From contig CBDDAJ010000006.1 of the NCBI GenBank assembly GCA_965224845.1, positions 18,135 through 82,134 on the forward strand: a stretch of 64,000 bases of DNA, read 5' to 3'. The position numbers and the translations under genes are program-made. The notes beneath the pieces were generated by a model. It was given only the letters and a program-made list of their open reading frames with translations, had not been told where the DNA came from and searched no databases. The first letter of the stretch is position 1. Each line of letters starts with the position of its first letter. The DNA is from Wocania_A sp965224845. Lineage in GTDB: Bacteria > Bacteroidota > Bacteroidia > Flavobacteriales > Flavobacteriaceae. Shown here piece by piece: positions 16,969 to 26,189 of this stretch.

Positions 16969-17850
16969 TTATGGCTTTGGGAATAATTTGTGTAAACCAG
17001 TTATGTTCTGCTTTAAAATAATTTCAGGATCACCACCTTTTACATGTCCTAAAATGCCAAAAGGACCTTGATAGTTTAAATCTAGAAGGGTTTGAATCAT
17101 AGATTTTTCAAGAATTCCGCTTCCTATGGTGATTATTTTGGGGCCTTCCTTTTTCATACCGTTAAGATTTACACACCATAAATAAGGAAGCAGTTTTTTT
17201 ATGTTTTTTGAATAAGAATCAAGAGCATCATGAGCGTGATGAAAGTTGTAGATAATACCAATGTCTTGATGCTTTAATGCTTTAATAATTCTTATTTGAT
17301 TTTCCGGTTTACCAAACCATCCTCCATGATTATAAAGCGCTATTTTGCAACCTGCTTTTTCTGCTCGTTTTGATAAGTAGGAAATCATCTCTATGGTTTG
17401 CTTTAGAGATTCTTCTTCAGTTAGTTTATCAAAATATGAAGGTTGAAAACCTACCCATATTTGTGTTTTTAGACCAGCAGTTTCTAAGTTTTTAAACACA
17501 ACTTCGCTTTCTGGTTTTAGAGCTTTGGGTTTGTCTCTATTGAGGTTAATATACAACCATACAGCTTTTATTTCGATTCCCTTTTTTTTTGCTAATTGCC
17601 ATTCCTGTGTCATGAAGGGAATATGCTTTGGGCGGTTTCCGTATGCATATTGTTTAAAACCTAAGCGCTCAAGCATTTCTAAGCGCTCTATTGGAGCGCG
17701 TTCTTTTACATCGAAACCAACTATAGACCAGGGGATAAGGTTTTCTTTGTAAAAAGGGTAATCATTACTTGTAATTTCCTTTTTTAAAGATTTGCAGGAA
17801 CTAACAACTATGATTAGTAAGGTAACAAGAAATAACCTCTTTCTTTTCAT
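16969..17850 (-). CDS. Sugar phosphate isomerase/epimerase-like TIM-barrel lipoprotein
   Basis: The 293-residue protein has a lipobox (VVSSC, Cys19) followed by a TIM barrel of the AP-endonuclease-2/xylose-isomerase-like type. Supporting segments are LERLGFKQYAYG, IALYNHGGWFGKPE near residue 170 and IIYNFHHAHDALDS near residue 200, where His/Asp/Glu residues usually bind a metal. Members isomerise or epimerise sugars, but the secreted lipoprotein forms in polysaccharide loci are poorly characterised. It lies 26 bp after the S1_8-like sulfatase and so belongs to the PUL transcript. A substrate cannot be named. Confidence 0.78.
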   Translation of the reverse strand: MKRKRLFLVTLLIIVVSSCKSLKKEITSNDYPFYKENLIPWSIVGFDVKERAPIERLEMLERLGFKQYAYGNRPKHIPFMTQEWQLAKKKGIEIKAVWLYINLNRDKPKALKPESEVVFKNLETAGLKTQIWVGFQPSYFDKLTEEESLKQTIEMISYLSKRAEKAGCKIALYNHGGWFGKPENQIRIIKALKHQDIGIIYNFHHAHDALDSYSKNIKKLLPYLWCVNLNGMKKEGPKIITIGSGILEKSMIQTLLDLNYQGPFGILGHVKGGDPEIILKQNITGLHKLFPKP

Positions 17851-17876
17851 TTAAAATCGATCTCGATCTGTTTTAT

Positions 17877-19535
17877 TTACAGTTTTATTTTATTGATATC
17901 ACTTTCTTTAAAGCCAATGCGTTGAGCCATGGTATAAATGAATTTTTCCTTTTCCATTTTGATAGGTGAGGTGTATAATTTCCATGTCCTGTTAAAATCT
18001 AGTTTTTCATTGGCATGATTAGAAATATAATACGCAATAGAAGCGCCTTTGGTTTGGGATGAAAGCTGAACTTTATTATCAACAATTTTGAATTCAACTG
18101 CTGCAGTTTTTGGTTGTTCAAAGTTTGGCCACATGGTATTTATTAATTCCGTTTCAGGTATGGATCCTTTGTCGGAATGATTTTTTAAATGCTGGTCTAA
18201 TACCCGCCTCATTTCTAATAAAATAGTATTGAATTCTGGCCTGTTTGCCAGATTGTTAAGATTATGAGGGTCTTTTTCGCAATCGTATAATTCCTCATCT
18301 GTCTTTCTATTAAACCAAATTTGTTGGGTTTCGTTTAACCTGTTGTCTTCTTTTAGATCTAAGAATACAGGCATCATAGGAATATTTTTTCTATATCCTA
18401 CATCTTTATATTTTGGTAATTCTGGATAATAGTTTTTTAGATATAAATATTTTTTGTTCCTAATAGCTCTTATTCTATCGGTATATTCATCAAAACGGTC
18501 TGAGCTACCAAAAATATAATTTCTGGCTTCTGTATTATATTTGCCTAAAAATGCTTTGCCTTCCATATGCTTTGGGGGTTCAATATTTGCTAAACTAAGT
18601 AAGGTTGGTGCTAAATCGACAAATGAAATCATTCGGTCGGTTCTTCCAGTTTTTGAAGTAATGCCTTTAATCATAAAGGGAACTTTTAACCCAGAATCAT
18701 AAATTTCACGTTTTTGTCTTGGTAATGGTCCACCATGATCGCTATAAAAGAAGATAATAGTGTTATCGTACAATCCTTCTTCTTTTAATTGTTTTATAAA
18801 TGTTCCAACTTCGGCATCCATTAATTCTACATTGCTGTAATGTCTAGCTATAGTATGTCTTGTTACTTCATTGTCGGGTAGGTAAGGCGGTACTTTTACG
18901 TCATCCGGATTCACGGTTAGTGATAAATTATTGTTTTTCCAAAGGCGGCTTTCGTGCGTTGTACCAATATTAAATACAGAAAAAAAAGGTTTCCCTTTTG
19001 GAGCATTTCTCCAATGTGCCTTGTTATTATTTTCATCCCAGGCTGTTACAGGAGCAGCAAACTGATAGTCGGTTTTTTCATTATTTGTACAGAAATACCC
19101 TGCCGCACGTAAATATTCCGGGAAACATTTTATGTATTCTGGAATTACTGCAGCATATTGCCTGAGTGGTTTTCCTGTAATATCGTTTCTTCCTAATTCA
19201 ATAGAATCTTTATAGCTGCGATTACCCCAGGACATAACATCCTGACCTGTTCGCATGTGCATAGTGCCTATGCTTGTTGGATACATTCCTGTTATGATTG
19301 AAGAGCGTGTTGGGGCACAAACTCCAACTGGTGCAAAGGCGTTATCATAAATCAAACTTTCTTTTGCTAAGGCATCTAAGTTTGGTGTTTTTGCTATGGA
19401 ATCTCCATAAAAAGAAAGCGTTGGACTAATATCTTCTGTTACAATCCAAACTATATTGGGGTGTTTATTTAATTCTTTTTGTTGTTCTTTACAAGATGTA
19501 CATAGTACAATTGCAATTAATAATAAGTGTCTCAT
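17877..19535 (-). CDS. S1-family sulfatase, S1_8-like, lipoprotein
   Basis: The 552-residue protein has a lipobox at Cys15 and begins its core with PNIVWIVTEDISP, where Glu34-Asp35 replaces the usual Asp-Asp, as in S1_8-like enzymes. The formylglycine motif is CAPTR (Cys73), followed by SSIITGMYPTSIGTMHMR. YSDHGGPLPRQK supplies the second metal site. The C-terminal 60 residues form an extra small domain (SIAYYISNHANEKLD). It should remove sulfate from an oligosaccharide in the periplasm. Its ATG overlaps the stop of the upstream esterase by one base (TAATG), so the two are probably translated together. The subfamily label comes from motif resemblance only. Confidence 0.92.
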   Translation of the reverse strand: MRHLLLIAIVLCTSCKEQQKELNKHPNIVWIVTEDISPTLSFYGDSIAKTPNLDALAKESLIYDNAFAPVGVCAPTRSSIITGMYPTSIGTMHMRTGQDVMSWGNRSYKDSIELGRNDITGKPLRQYAAVIPEYIKCFPEYLRAAGYFCTNNEKTDYQFAAPVTAWDENNNKAHWRNAPKGKPFFSVFNIGTTHESRLWKNNNLSLTVNPDDVKVPPYLPDNEVTRHTIARHYSNVELMDAEVGTFIKQLKEEGLYDNTIIFFYSDHGGPLPRQKREIYDSGLKVPFMIKGITSKTGRTDRMISFVDLAPTLLSLANIEPPKHMEGKAFLGKYNTEARNYIFGSSDRFDEYTDRIRAIRNKKYLYLKNYYPELPKYKDVGYRKNIPMMPVFLDLKEDNRLNETQQIWFNRKTDEELYDCEKDPHNLNNLANRPEFNTILLEMRRVLDQHLKNHSDKGSIPETELINTMWPNFEQPKTAAVEFKIVDNKVQLSSQTKGASIAYYISNHANEKLDFNRTWKLYTSPIKMEKEKFIYTMAQRIGFKESDINKIKL

Positions 19536-20377
19536 TATATTGTTGGTTTACCTTTAATGAATCCTAAGGATTCTAAAAATATATCTGTTTCTCGAAGGGT
19601 TTCAATAAAATACTTGCCTCTGTTAAAAAAAGCATGTTCTTGTCCTTTGTATAAAAATAGATCACACCTGCTTCCAACTTCTTTCATTCTTTTTTTATAT
19701 GCTTTAGAAGATGAAATGGGTGTTGTTTTATCTTCTGTTCCAAAGAAAACAATTGTTGGTGGGGCGCCTTTAGTAATGTTATGTAGAGGAGAAATTTCTA
19801 AATATCTGTCACCCATTCTTTTAAAACCATACCCCTTTTTACTATTATCGTAAACGGGGTTAAATAGCACTAAAGCATCTGGTTTTGAGCTAATGTTTAA
19901 ATGCTCCCCAATTTCCTCTAACCCTTCAATATTGCCGCAAGCTGCTGCTAAATGTCCTCCTGCAGAACCACCGCCAGATGCAATCATAGTTGGATTAATA
20001 TTCATTTCTTTTGCATGTTGCCTAACATACCTTATGGCAGATTTTGCATCTTTTACTGCATCAAAAGGCGTTGTATTGTGCTGGTTTTTTATGCGATAAT
20101 CAGCAGAGATAGCAATCATTCCTCTTGATGCTAAATAAGAACATTGCCTTTTAAATGCTTTATAATTTCCGCCATTCCATCCGCCACCATGAAAAAAAAC
20201 AATACAATTGTACGTTTTAGATGTTTGAAAATCTAAAGGTTTGTAAATATGAAGTTTTAGTTTTATAGTGTCTACTTCTTTATATACAACAACTTCTGGA
20301 GTAATATCAGCTATTTTACTTTGCGCATTATTACTAAAACAAAATATAAACGCCGCGATATAAATGATAAGCTTCAT
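19535..20377 (-). CDS. Alpha/beta hydrolase (BD-FAE/acetyl-esterase-like), secreted
   Basis: The 280-residue product has a signal peptide (cleavage near NNAQ) and an alpha/beta-hydrolase core. The oxyanion-hole segment is VFFHGGGWNGG, the nucleophile elbow GGGSAGGHLA contains the catalytic Ser, and EDKTTPISSS plus GQEHAFFNRG carry the expected Asp and His. This pattern fits esterases that remove acetyl or other acyl groups from polysaccharides. It lies between two sulfatases in the PUL and overlaps the downstream one by a single base. De-esterification of a sulfated, acylated glycan is a reasonable inference, but the acyl group is unknown. Confidence 0.87.
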   Translation of the reverse strand: MKLIIYIAAFIFCFSNNAQSKIADITPEVVVYKEVDTIKLKLHIYKPLDFQTSKTYNCIVFFHGGGWNGGNYKAFKRQCSYLASRGMIAISADYRIKNQHNTTPFDAVKDAKSAIRYVRQHAKEMNINPTMIASGGGSAGGHLAAACGNIEGLEEIGEHLNISSKPDALVLFNPVYDNSKKGYGFKRMGDRYLEISPLHNITKGAPPTIVFFGTEDKTTPISSSKAYKKRMKEVGSRCDLFLYKGQEHAFFNRGKYFIETLRETDIFLESLGFIKGKPTI

Positions 20378-20383
20378 GTTCTG

Positions 20384-21817
20384 TTAGAATTTAGATTTCC
20401 AATCGTTTAACTCTTCTAATAAGTGTTTTGTTAGTATTGGGTTGTTTTCTGAAATATCTGTTGTTTCTGAAGGGTCTTTAGCCATATTATACAATTCTGT
20501 TCTTCCTTCTTTATACCAGTTAATGAGTTTATAATCTCCTTTTCTAATAGCAGAAGATTTGGTGTCTCCAGTATTTACTGGCCTCGCTTTACTGGAATGC
20601 CAAAATAGGGTTCTATTGGCCCATTGCTCTTTATTTTGGAGAATTGGTAAAAAACTTTTTCCGTTTGTGTCTAAAGCTGTATTTGTTATGATATCTAAAA
20701 GCGTAGGAAATACATCCATTAGCATGACCAAAGATTTATGGTCTTGTTTAGGCAGAAACCTGTTGCTCCATTTTACAAACAAAGGTACTTTTATGCCGCC
20801 GTCGTACAGCCAACCTTTTCCTGCGCGAAGCGGATAGTTAGAGGTTGCTAAATCCCGCTTTTTAGTACCATCGTTAGATAAGCCACCATGATCTGATGAA
20901 AAGATAATGATTGTATTGTCATGGATGTTTAACTCTTTTAGTAGCTGCATTAGCTTTCCAACGTTTTCATCCATAGTCTCTACCATTGCTGCATATTTAG
21001 GATGGTTTTGACGCATTTTAGTTCTACCGGTTCCTTCGTTTATAAACTCTGGGCGGTTACCAAAATCAAATTTTTTAATTTCATTTTTATTGCGTTTTAT
21101 ATCTTTTTCTTTAGCTTCTAATGGTTGATGTACAGCGTAGAATGAAAACATGACCATAAAAGGGTTGTTTTTATCTGCGTTTTTAATGTACTTGACAACA
21201 TTATCGGTCATGACATCCATTAAATAATCTCCAGGTTTACTCACTTTATCCACATCAGGAATTGGTGATTTTTTAGCCTTTCCTTTGCCTTTCTTTTTAT
21301 TAAAAGGATATAAAAAACTAATAGGAGAACCTGCATGCCCAGCACCAAAACTATAATCGTAACCAAATTCTTTTAGGCTTTTTTCGCCTCCTAAATGCCA
21401 TTTTCCAAAATAAGCCGTTTGATATCCCGCAGCTTTGATGTTTTTTACAAAATTTTTATTGTTTGGAATGGCTTCCATTTTAAATCCATCATCTGGAACA
21501 TTACCATTCTGAATTGGATAATTACCGGTCATCATGGCATAACGAGAAGGCACACAGCGCGGATAATTAGCATAGGCCTTATTAAATACTACCGATTCTT
21601 TTGCCAAAGTATCAATATTTGGTGTTTGGTAAATTTTGCTTCCGTTTAGGCTTAAATCATGAAAACCCAAATCATCAACGTGAATGATAAGAATATTTGG
21701 TAAGGGGTTAGAAGGATCAGTCGATTCAGTATTTTTTTCTAATTTGCCCGTATTGATTTTGCAACTAAAAGCAGAAGTTGAAAGTATTATCCCTATAAAA
21801 AATGTTATAACCCTCAT
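20384..21817 (-). CDS. S1-family sulfatase, lipoprotein (paralogue of 24754-26187)
   Basis: The 477-residue protein carries a lipobox (AFSC, Cys19). The sulfatase core starts PNILIIHVDDLGFHDLS, the formylglycine motif is CVPSR (Cys88), and GKWHLGG and FSSDHGGLSNDG follow. It is strikingly similar along its length to the sulfatase at 24754-26187, with shared blocks such as GKGWLYDGGIKVPLF and MDVFPTLLDI. The two probably arose by duplication and may act on different sulfate positions of the same glycan. This copy is lipid-anchored, whereas the other has a plain signal peptide. It begins one base before the GH-A gene ends and is 6 bp ahead of the esterase gene. Confidence 0.93.
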   Translation of the reverse strand: MRVITFFIGIILSTSAFSCKINTGKLEKNTESTDPSNPLPNILIIHVDDLGFHDLSLNGSKIYQTPNIDTLAKESVVFNKAYANYPRCVPSRYAMMTGNYPIQNGNVPDDGFKMEAIPNNKNFVKNIKAAGYQTAYFGKWHLGGEKSLKEFGYDYSFGAGHAGSPISFLYPFNKKKGKGKAKKSPIPDVDKVSKPGDYLMDVMTDNVVKYIKNADKNNPFMVMFSFYAVHQPLEAKEKDIKRNKNEIKKFDFGNRPEFINEGTGRTKMRQNHPKYAAMVETMDENVGKLMQLLKELNIHDNTIIIFSSDHGGLSNDGTKKRDLATSNYPLRAGKGWLYDGGIKVPLFVKWSNRFLPKQDHKSLVMLMDVFPTLLDIITNTALDTNGKSFLPILQNKEQWANRTLFWHSSKARPVNTGDTKSSAIRKGDYKLINWYKEGRTELYNMAKDPSETTDISENNPILTKHLLEELNDWKSKF

Positions 21818-21818
21818 T

Positions 21819-23621
21819 TTAGTATTTAATCAGTTTTTTAAATTTTACTCCTCTACTTGTTTCTATTTTTAGCATGTAAATACCAGATGTTAATGTACTA
21901 AGATTTATGGAGTTGTTTTGAACCAATTTAGTAGCATAAACTTTATTTCCAGCGATGTTATATACAGAAATGGTTTTTAATTGAGCATTTGTTTTAATGG
22001 TTAAACGGTCTTTTGTAGGATTTGGAAATATAGCAATTGTGTTTAAAGCTAAGTCACCAACATCTAAAGTTTTATTTTGCACTTCAATAACTGTAATCGA
22101 AAATTTACGGGCGTTGAATGTTGTTGTAACATTATCATTGTTAGAAATAATACTTGAGTCTCCTAGTGCTACACCAAAAACCCAAGGTGAATCAGAGTGG
22201 TATTGTGTCATGTTTGGTGTACCCGCATAAGTTAATAAATTATCAAACTTTATGTTTTGAATATTATTTTCGCTCAAGTTTAAAATCAATAGTGTTTCTT
22301 TTTCTGCATTTTTAAATTTATAGCCATAAAGGGTTAGTACTCCATTTACAGAAACAGGATTCGTATCAAAATTAATTTGCTGCATTTCGGTCATGGCTGC
22401 AGAAGCAGACATAAGTTGTTTAACAGCAATACCAACAGGGGCTAAGCGCATAGGGGATTCTACTTTAATAACCGTATTATCTGATATATAATGGAAATCT
22501 AATTGGTTAACTTTATCGCCTCTTGATAACCAACTGTATGTGAGTGCCGCATATCTAATGGCATCTGCCCAGGTTTCTTCAGCAATACCTTTTACTTCGC
22601 CATATTCTGTATACCAAATTTTGAAATCATTGGGTACCATATTGTAATCGGCATGCTTATCAATAGGATACTGAATACCTTCTGCTATGGCTACTTTTGC
22701 TGTAGCAACATCACTAATTGGTGTTTGAACCCCGTAGCTATCATTAAGGTAATGATGTTGCGTAACAGCATAAATGTTTTGCTTAAGCGAAGCAAAGTCT
22801 AGGTTGTTTTCTAAATTATCAAAAATGGTATTATTCCAACGTTCTCTTGCCGAATTTCCATGACCACTTTTAGTTGTAGTTAATGCAAATTTCATATTTG
22901 GGTAAGCTGTTTTTATCTGAGATACAATTTCTTTGCATTGGTTTAAATAAAATAATGCATTTATATCTGTAGCGTCTTTTTTTGATGCTGATTGATATGG
23001 TTGATTATTAGTATCATCCCATCCAGAATAAAAAGAACCACTACTTTCATTAATATGAAAAATACCACTTTCTTCGTTTCCAAAATAAAATTCGTTTCCC
23101 AGTTCTACTGCATAAGGTTCTTTTCCTTGGGCAGCAAACTCATCTAGAGCATCAATCATATTAGCAATTTTCAAGTTTAATGTAGCATTACTTTTAAGTA
23201 TTTCTTCGCTAGCATTAACACTAACTCCGGTAGCTGGAGTGGGTCTAGCCATATTTACTACATAAACTATTTTTGTTCTACCAGGTAGTGTTGCAACAAA
23301 TTCCGGGATTTTAAGAATCTCTTTGTTGTTCCAATTTTTGTCTGTATTGTCTAAAAATTTTCCCGTAGACCAATCCCAATAATTGGCTTGTGTGCCTCCT
23401 GGATACCTTACCACATCCGGATTCATTTCCGTAATAAGAGCTTTAAAAGAGCTGTCTGTCCACCAAGTTCCTTTGTCTGATCTGCGATTAAATCCTATGT
23501 TTACATCAGAAATATCTCTTACTGTGGCATCTAAGCCTGTAATTATATTTTGACTATTAATAATATTAGCATTAAGTATGGTAAAGGCTATAAAAAAGAT
23601 TACCTTTTTAATTGATTTCAT
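21819..23621 (-). CDS. Clan GH-A-type glycoside hydrolase, family not assigned, with T9SS sorting domain
   Basis: The 600-residue protein has a signal peptide (to about residue 23), a TIM barrel, a beta-sandwich and a T9SS type A sorting domain (IFPNPTKDRLTI near residue 529). The barrel shows VVRYPGGTQANYWDW at 70-84, a likely acid/base Glu177 in VELGNEFYFG and a likely nucleophile Glu339 in WYTEYGEV. These features are those of retaining clan GH-A enzymes related in layout to GH39, GH51 and GH79. I cannot place it in a numbered family. It should cleave the PUL substrate outside the cell. It is 5 bp downstream of the GH10-like gene. Confidence 0.72.
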   Translation of the reverse strand: MKSIKKVIFFIAFTILNANIINSQNIITGLDATVRDISDVNIGFNRRSDKGTWWTDSSFKALITEMNPDVVRYPGGTQANYWDWSTGKFLDNTDKNWNNKEILKIPEFVATLPGRTKIVYVVNMARPTPATGVSVNASEEILKSNATLNLKIANMIDALDEFAAQGKEPYAVELGNEFYFGNEESGIFHINESSGSFYSGWDDTNNQPYQSASKKDATDINALFYLNQCKEIVSQIKTAYPNMKFALTTTKSGHGNSARERWNNTIFDNLENNLDFASLKQNIYAVTQHHYLNDSYGVQTPISDVATAKVAIAEGIQYPIDKHADYNMVPNDFKIWYTEYGEVKGIAEETWADAIRYAALTYSWLSRGDKVNQLDFHYISDNTVIKVESPMRLAPVGIAVKQLMSASAAMTEMQQINFDTNPVSVNGVLTLYGYKFKNAEKETLLILNLSENNIQNIKFDNLLTYAGTPNMTQYHSDSPWVFGVALGDSSIISNNDNVTTTFNARKFSITVIEVQNKTLDVGDLALNTIAIFPNPTKDRLTIKTNAQLKTISVYNIAGNKVYATKLVQNNSINLSTLTSGIYMLKIETSRGVKFKKLIKY

Positions 23622-23626
23622 AACAA

Positions 23627-24721
23627 TTACTTTTTAGGTAGTACAGACTTAATAACCTGGTAAGCAGGAGTAGGGTTAAAATCTTCATCATAAACAGATT
23701 GAAAATAACCAGTTCCTTTTTTATATCTAACGCCTACATCCCATAGGTTTAAAGTAACTTCTCCTTGTGTGCTTTTTTCAATTAATAGCTTAACCAGCTT
23801 TTGATAAATTTGTTTTTGTATTTGTCTTTCTTCATCTAATTTTCCTGGATCTTTAACTAAATAATCTAGCTCTGTTATATGGAAAGCTAAATTGTTTTGA
23901 TGTGCCCAATCTATAAGGTTGGAGAGTTTTTGAAGTGTGGCATCCATATTATCAACAAAGTCTTTTCGTTTTGCACCTAAAAGCAAATGCGCCTGCCACC
24001 CAATACCATCTACGCGGTATCCTTTGGAGCGTATGTATAGAACAGTGGCTTTTACTTTATCCCAAAGCGGTGTTTCCATACCAGCATTTTGGTTGTAAAC
24101 AAGTTTAATATTGGTAGCGTGTTTTGTAGCTATTTCAAAAGCTTTTAAAATGTATAACGGATATCCATTTTCGTCCAGCCCCATATTTAGCCATGGATTT
24201 TCCCATTTATCGGTGCCTGGTTTTGGACCAAACCAATTTCCATTAGCAAGTATGGTTTCGTTTACAACATCCATCCATTTAACAGAGGCTTCTTTATTAA
24301 ATCGTTTTGCAAAAGCAGTGGTAAATTCGGTTAGTATACGTTCTAATTCTTTTGGGGTTCTATAATCTTCTTTTATCCATTTTGATGCTTGTGGACTAAT
24401 AGGTCCGTGTAACCTTATAACGAGGTTGTTTTTGTTAGCAAAATCAATAAAATCATTGATTTGATCCCATTTCCAAACGCCAGGTTTTGGATGTATTCTA
24501 CTTTGTTTTGCAGCATTAGCTGGCGTTAAATATTTGAAATCTTTTAAATATAATTCTTCTTTTTTTGTGCCTAATTCGTAATGATTTAAAGTAGCACCAA
24601 ATAAGGGGTTTTGCATGCTCTTTACGGTATTATTGCTTTTCTCCATAGAGTTTAAAGCGGCCTTACAACCAAACAGCGAAATTATTAATACGCAATAGCA
24701 AAACAGTTTAAAAAGTTTCAT
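23627..24721 (-). CDS. GH10-like glycoside hydrolase, atypical substrate site, lipoprotein
   Basis: The chosen ATG at 24721 gives 364 residues with a lipobox (LFGC, Cys19); a longer frame from a TTG at 24757 would overlap the upstream sulfatase and spoil the signal peptide. Catalytic residues of GH10 are present: Glu155 in WMDVVNETI and Glu284 in FHITELDY. Two usual subsite motifs are changed. The segment normally reading TPENxxK is TPANAAK (Ala68 in place of Glu), and the usual GHxLxWHxQ is LHGPISPQASKW. GH10 enzymes are endo-beta-1,4-xylanases, but these changes suggest a different or substituted substrate. The gene lies 32 bp after a sulfatase and 5 bp before the GH-A enzyme gene. Confidence 0.87.
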   Translation of the reverse strand: MKLFKLFCYCVLIISLFGCKAALNSMEKSNNTVKSMQNPLFGATLNHYELGTKKEELYLKDFKYLTPANAAKQSRIHPKPGVWKWDQINDFIDFANKNNLVIRLHGPISPQASKWIKEDYRTPKELERILTEFTTAFAKRFNKEASVKWMDVVNETILANGNWFGPKPGTDKWENPWLNMGLDENGYPLYILKAFEIATKHATNIKLVYNQNAGMETPLWDKVKATVLYIRSKGYRVDGIGWQAHLLLGAKRKDFVDNMDATLQKLSNLIDWAHQNNLAFHITELDYLVKDPGKLDEERQIQKQIYQKLVKLLIEKSTQGEVTLNLWDVGVRYKKGTGYFQSVYDEDFNPTPAYQVIKSVLPKK

Positions 24722-24753
24722 TATTTTTTTTTGTGATTTTATTTGGAATAGAT

Positions 24754-26187
24754 TCAATCCGTTTTTCTTCTGTTTTTTGCAGAAGCGTTTTTTAACTTAT
24801 TCATTTTTTCAGGTACAAGATATGTTGCTTTCCATTCGGTTAACAGTTTCATTAACTCACCTGTTTTTTTAGGCTCTCTTTCTGAAAGATTATTTGATTC
24901 CCCAATATCCTTTTTTAGGTTGTATAGTTCAACGATATTCTTTTCGTAAAAATGAATCAATTTATAATTGCCAGAGCGCACTACAGATGTTTTTATATCT
25001 CCTGTGCTATGAGGCCTTGCTTTTCTGGAATGCCAAAAAACGGTTCTGTTTTTCCAACAAGCTTTTCCTTTTAAAACTTGTTTATAGCTTTTTCCATCAA
25101 TACCATCTACCTTTTTATTTATAGCAAGATCTAATAGTGTTGGAAATACATCCATACCTAAAACAATGGATTTTTTATCTGTTCTGGGTTTTAATTTGTT
25201 TTCCCATTTAATAAACAGAGGGACACGAATACCACCTTCGTATAGCCAACCTTTTCCTGCTTTTAAAGGTAAATTTGAGGTTGCCAAGTGCCGTTCACCT
25301 TTATAACCATCGTTGGACAACCCACCGTGATCTGATGAAAATACAATGATGGTGTTCTTATCTATATCTAAGTCTTTTAAAGTTTTAAGCAATCTTCCAA
25401 CATTTTCATCGACATTTTCAACCATTCCAGCATAACCAGCATCATCTTGACGCATTTTTCGCCTGCCTTCTCCCTCTTTTATATATTCTGGTGTGTCTCC
25501 AAAGTCTATAGTTCCTAATTGTTTTTTATTACGGGCCTCATCTTCGGGTTTTGCTTCAATTGGTGTATGAACAGAATAGTATGCTAAAACAGCTAAAAAA
25601 GGCTTGTTTTTAGGGTTTTCTTTAATAAACTTTATGGTTTCACTAGTTATCATATCTGAGATATAATCGCCTTCTTTACCATCTTCTTTTACATTGGGGA
25701 CATTGTATTTTGCAGGTTTTCCATTTTTTTGTGTGTTAAACGGATAAAAGCGTGACCCAACACCTCCAGCTTCTCCTGCTGCATAAGTATGAGAAAACCC
25801 AAATCTATTTGGTGCACTATCGCCTTTACCTAAATGCCATTTACCTACATAAGATGTACTGTAACCTGCATTTTTGAATTGCTTAACAAAGTTTTTAGAA
25901 TCTTCAATACCGCCTAAATATCCTTTGTTTTCATTTACAGGGTAGGTGCCTGTTAGCATGCCATAACGTGATGGTGTGCAACGCGGGTAGCTGCTATAAG
26001 CATTAGTAAAGGCTACAGACGCTTTCGCTAGGTTATCAATATTTGGCGTGTTATATAATTGAGATCCGGTTATACTTAAATCATGATACCCCAAATCATC
26101 GGTATGTATAATTAAGATATTAGGTTTATCCTGAGCTTGTATTGAAAAAAACAAACAGAAAGCATAAATATAAAGGAGGTTTTTCAT
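24754..26187 (-). CDS. S1-family sulfatase, secreted (paralogue of 20384-21817)
   Basis: The 477-residue protein has a signal peptide (cleavage near IQAQ) and no lipobox. The core starts PNILIIHTDDLGYHDLS, the formylglycine motif is CTPSR (Cys70), and GKWHLGKG and FSSDHGGLSNDG complete the family pattern. It resembles the sulfatase at 20384-21817 closely and has the same length. The C-terminus ends in a short basic tail (KNRRKTD) not seen in the paralogue. It follows the S1_7-like sulfatase by 2 bp. It should desulfate the PUL glycan in the periplasm. Confidence 0.93.
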   Translation of the reverse strand: MKNLLYIYAFCLFFSIQAQDKPNILIIHTDDLGYHDLSITGSQLYNTPNIDNLAKASVAFTNAYSSYPRCTPSRYGMLTGTYPVNENKGYLGGIEDSKNFVKQFKNAGYSTSYVGKWHLGKGDSAPNRFGFSHTYAAGEAGGVGSRFYPFNTQKNGKPAKYNVPNVKEDGKEGDYISDMITSETIKFIKENPKNKPFLAVLAYYSVHTPIEAKPEDEARNKKQLGTIDFGDTPEYIKEGEGRRKMRQDDAGYAGMVENVDENVGRLLKTLKDLDIDKNTIIVFSSDHGGLSNDGYKGERHLATSNLPLKAGKGWLYEGGIRVPLFIKWENKLKPRTDKKSIVLGMDVFPTLLDLAINKKVDGIDGKSYKQVLKGKACWKNRTVFWHSRKARPHSTGDIKTSVVRSGNYKLIHFYEKNIVELYNLKKDIGESNNLSEREPKKTGELMKLLTEWKATYLVPEKMNKLKNASAKNRRKTD

Positions 26188-26189
26188 TA

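Noticed and set aside
24722..24757. TTG start for the GH10-like gene
   Set aside because: It would overlap the upstream sulfatase stop and place a polar stretch before the signal peptide; the ATG at 24721 gives a normal lipoprotein leader.
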